NCBI GenBank assembly: GCA_015179125.1
Contig: WHVA01000101.1
Span: 1 to 64,000, forward strand
Source: Gautieria morchelliformis
Taxonomy: Eukaryota; Basidiomycota; Agaricomycetes; Gomphales; Gomphaceae
Reading direction: 5' to 3'
Length of the DNA: 64,000 nucleotides
Notes under the pieces: generated by a model
Databases searched by the model: none
What the model was told of the DNA's origin: nothing
Seen by the model: only the letters and a program-made list of their open reading frames with translations
Shown here: positions 62,181 to 64,000 of the stretch, one piece after another
How positions within the stretch are numbered: the first letter of the stretch is position 1
Layout: each line of letters begins with the position of its first letter
Translations under genes and position numbers: made by a program

Positions 62181-64000
62181 GATGGTTGTGACATGGAGAC
62201 GAACTGGTACATAATTATTGACGTGGTGTTTTCCCGCGCTGCCCCTGGAGATACGTGGCGGCTTCCGGATCACCTTAATAATCCACTGGCTGCGATGGCG
62301 TTCCTGCAAGTCATAGCCAGGAATGGCAATTTGAGTGAGTGGTTCAAACCACAACCAAGTCGGGTATATTCTTACCTGTGGGGTGAGTTGGACCTCCGAG
62401 GACTGTGTAGGTGTGTCCCAGGCACTCCTGCGTGCCGCCTGAGGTCACTCTTCGCTGTAACGTTCGAGTCGGTGCCTCAGAAGCTGTGCGCTGTCAGAGG
62501 AGGATCATGACTTACCGGTTTCACCGCCTCTCTGCCCATTTCCGGGCTGAGCCCGAGCCGAGCCCTTAAAAGCCCGAGCCGGGCCGAGCCAGGCCTCCAA
62601 CTCGGCTTTGTTTTTAGAACCCGGGCTTTGGGCGCCAAGGTGGATCGTCGTGTGCAAAGCCCAAAAGCGTTAGGTTCGGCGCAAGCCTTGAAGCTCCGAC
62701 TTCATCTCCAGAGGAGAGGCTTGTACCAAGATGCCGCGCTAGGGGGACCGTCTCCTCACGGTGCTGCGTCGGCCACAACACCTCTCGCGTCAAGGTTTCT
62801 TTAGATTATCGTAACAGAGATGTATTCTGACAACTTGTCCTGTGTGAGTAGCTAAGAATCAATTTAATTATGTCGTGATGTATGTGCCTTCTGGGACGAG
62901 TGACAAATGGCTTGTGAGGCACGTAGTTGAACCAGTGACTCAAGAATAATTTTAAAAAAATTATCACAATTACCTGTAGTATGTTTTAAAGTGATCCCAT
63001 AAATTACTTTGCTGCTCGGTGACCGGTGGGCGCAGCACCGGGCACTTTTCCAGACGACGGTGTCGACAGTTCGTTACGTCACGTGACTTTAAGCACGCTC
63101 GCGTTTTAAATGGACATCGACGTATGCTGGGGAGATATCCTGCTGTTATCATGCAAAGATGTTCTAGAGGACAGGCTTGGGATCATATTCTCTCTCATCA
63201 GTCATCTGGGAGTCTCATATTCTGAGCTATTATTGTTTCCCTTCTCTCCTTCTTGCCCAAAGGTTTGAAACTGTGCCTGTCAATGACTCAATTTATTCGT
63301 ACCACTACTATCATAGCGATCGAGCTGTCCCATTTGCTGCTAAAATTATTTAGGATATCTGGCCTACATTCCCAACTATAGATGTCCTTACACCTGTTTG
63401 CAGTACGTAAGGCGCGCGTCAAATTTGACTCCATTTTAGCGCGCAAAACTCGAACAAGGATTTCTCACTAGCTTCTGCTCGGATTGCCTTGAGATTTTGT
63501 ACATGAACATATGTTGATCATAGCTAGGGCACAGATGTATGAAATCCAAGTAAGACAAACTTTTGAGTTTTTGCATTTTTGGCCACTAGGCTGGGTGGTC
63601 AAACACCCTTTTGTGAGTATCCAAAGGTTTGCATCACTGTAATAAATAACTACATATTCTTCATAGGTACCAGTCTAGATAGAATAATGGCTAGTTGTTG
63701 ACCCGCTACCGCCACGTCCATAAGCCCCAAGAAAAGACTGTTCGACCTACTACCAAGGATCGCAGACGCACATCCGCCGCCTCATGCTCGAATGTGCCTC
63801 TCCTGCATGATAAATACCGGGTTTAAGGTGACTCCACACCAGTAAGTAGTAATGCGCTCCGCGCTACCAGATGTCACATATATAATACTCCTTACTCTAG
63901 GCAGTACTCGTACTCGTACTACGACCGTTCAGATCTCAACACCATTAACAAGGTCACTTGACACGTACTGAGAATGCTCATAACATCCTTTCCGCCTTCC
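62181..64000. other. Transaldolase upstream region and unassigned sequence
   Basis: The first few hundred bases should hold the transaldolase promoter and 5' UTR, but I see no clear TATA box. A GAGCC/CCCGAGCC-rich stretch lies at about 62535-62640. From 62700 to 64000 no coding region, repeat shared with the window or RNA gene was recognised. Confidence 0.4.
62535..62640. repeat. CCCGAGCC-type degenerate simple repeat
   Basis: Six or more close copies of GAGCC / CCCGAGCCG words in about 100 bp (GCTGAGCCCGAGCCGAGCCC). Degenerate array with no clear unit boundary. Confidence 0.6.

Noticed and set aside
62046..62510. 154-codon plus-strand open frame
   Set aside because: Its first part is antisense to exons 1 and 2 of the transaldolase gene and it has no domain of its own.
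1..64000. CRISPR array, bacterial operon or phage
   Set aside because: No spaced direct repeats of CRISPR type; genes have introns and the elements are fungal LTR retrotransposons.

Overview
This window is a transposon-rich stretch of a filamentous fungal chromosome, most likely from a basidiomycete (Agaricomycetes; a Rhizoctonia/Ceratobasidium-like or mushroom genome would fit, but the sequence alone does not fix the genus). The host genes have many short introns of about 45-66 bp with GT...AG ends. The gene families are typical of Agaricomycetes: an F-box/leucine-rich protein, an alpha-kinase with an N-terminal cysteine-rich module, an integrase-core-like protein and a DUF6533-like membrane protein fragment. 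The repeats are fungal LTR retrotransposons. No rRNA, tRNA or CRISPR locus was recognised.

Layout. 1-8.4 kb: dispersed repeats, three solo LTRs and a pair of ~340 bp inverted repeats, with no convincing host gene. 8.4-17.2 kb: a decayed chromodomain-type Ty3/gypsy element on the minus strand (5' LTR, gag, protease, RT, RNase H, integrase, chromodomain and an extra 3' ORF), with a Ty1/copia solo LTR inserted in its RT. 17.2-25.8 kb: a dispersed repeat, a decayed integrase-core gene (+), an alpha-kinase gene (-), a hAT transposase C-terminus (-), and a complete gag-only copia element. 25.8-39.9 kb: two full-length copia elements (26.1-31.2 kb, and 35.2-39.5 kb) inserted into copies of one composite dispersed repeat. 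39.9-50.5 kb: copia and gypsy fragments, an LTR-like promoter region with a TGACTCA-type site cluster, a solo LTR, a proline-rich gypsy gag and an AT-rich foldback. 50.5-57.1 kb: a long inverted repeat whose right arm holds an intact copia element with identical LTRs and one open 1340-codon gag-pol. 57.4-64 kb: the most gene-like part, with an F-box protein gene (+), two adjacent near-perfect hairpins, DUF6533-like fragments (-), and a six-exon transaldolase gene (-) that rebuilds to exactly 327 codons including stop.

How the parts relate. Most of the window is nested insertion: eight LTR insertions (three full-length copia, one gag-only copia, four solo copia LTRs) plus one gypsy-like solo LTR are bounded by exact 5-bp direct repeats, so the insertion order can be read. 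All four complete copia-type elements begin their internal region with the same 14-nt primer-binding site, GGTTATGGGCCCCG, which matches the anticodon arm of initiator tRNA-Met as in Drosophila copia. That site necessarily contains an AUG, which opens a minimal upstream ORF in three elements and is the only in-frame start for gag in the fourth. Only the transaldolase and F-box genes, and perhaps the alpha-kinase, look like functional host genes.
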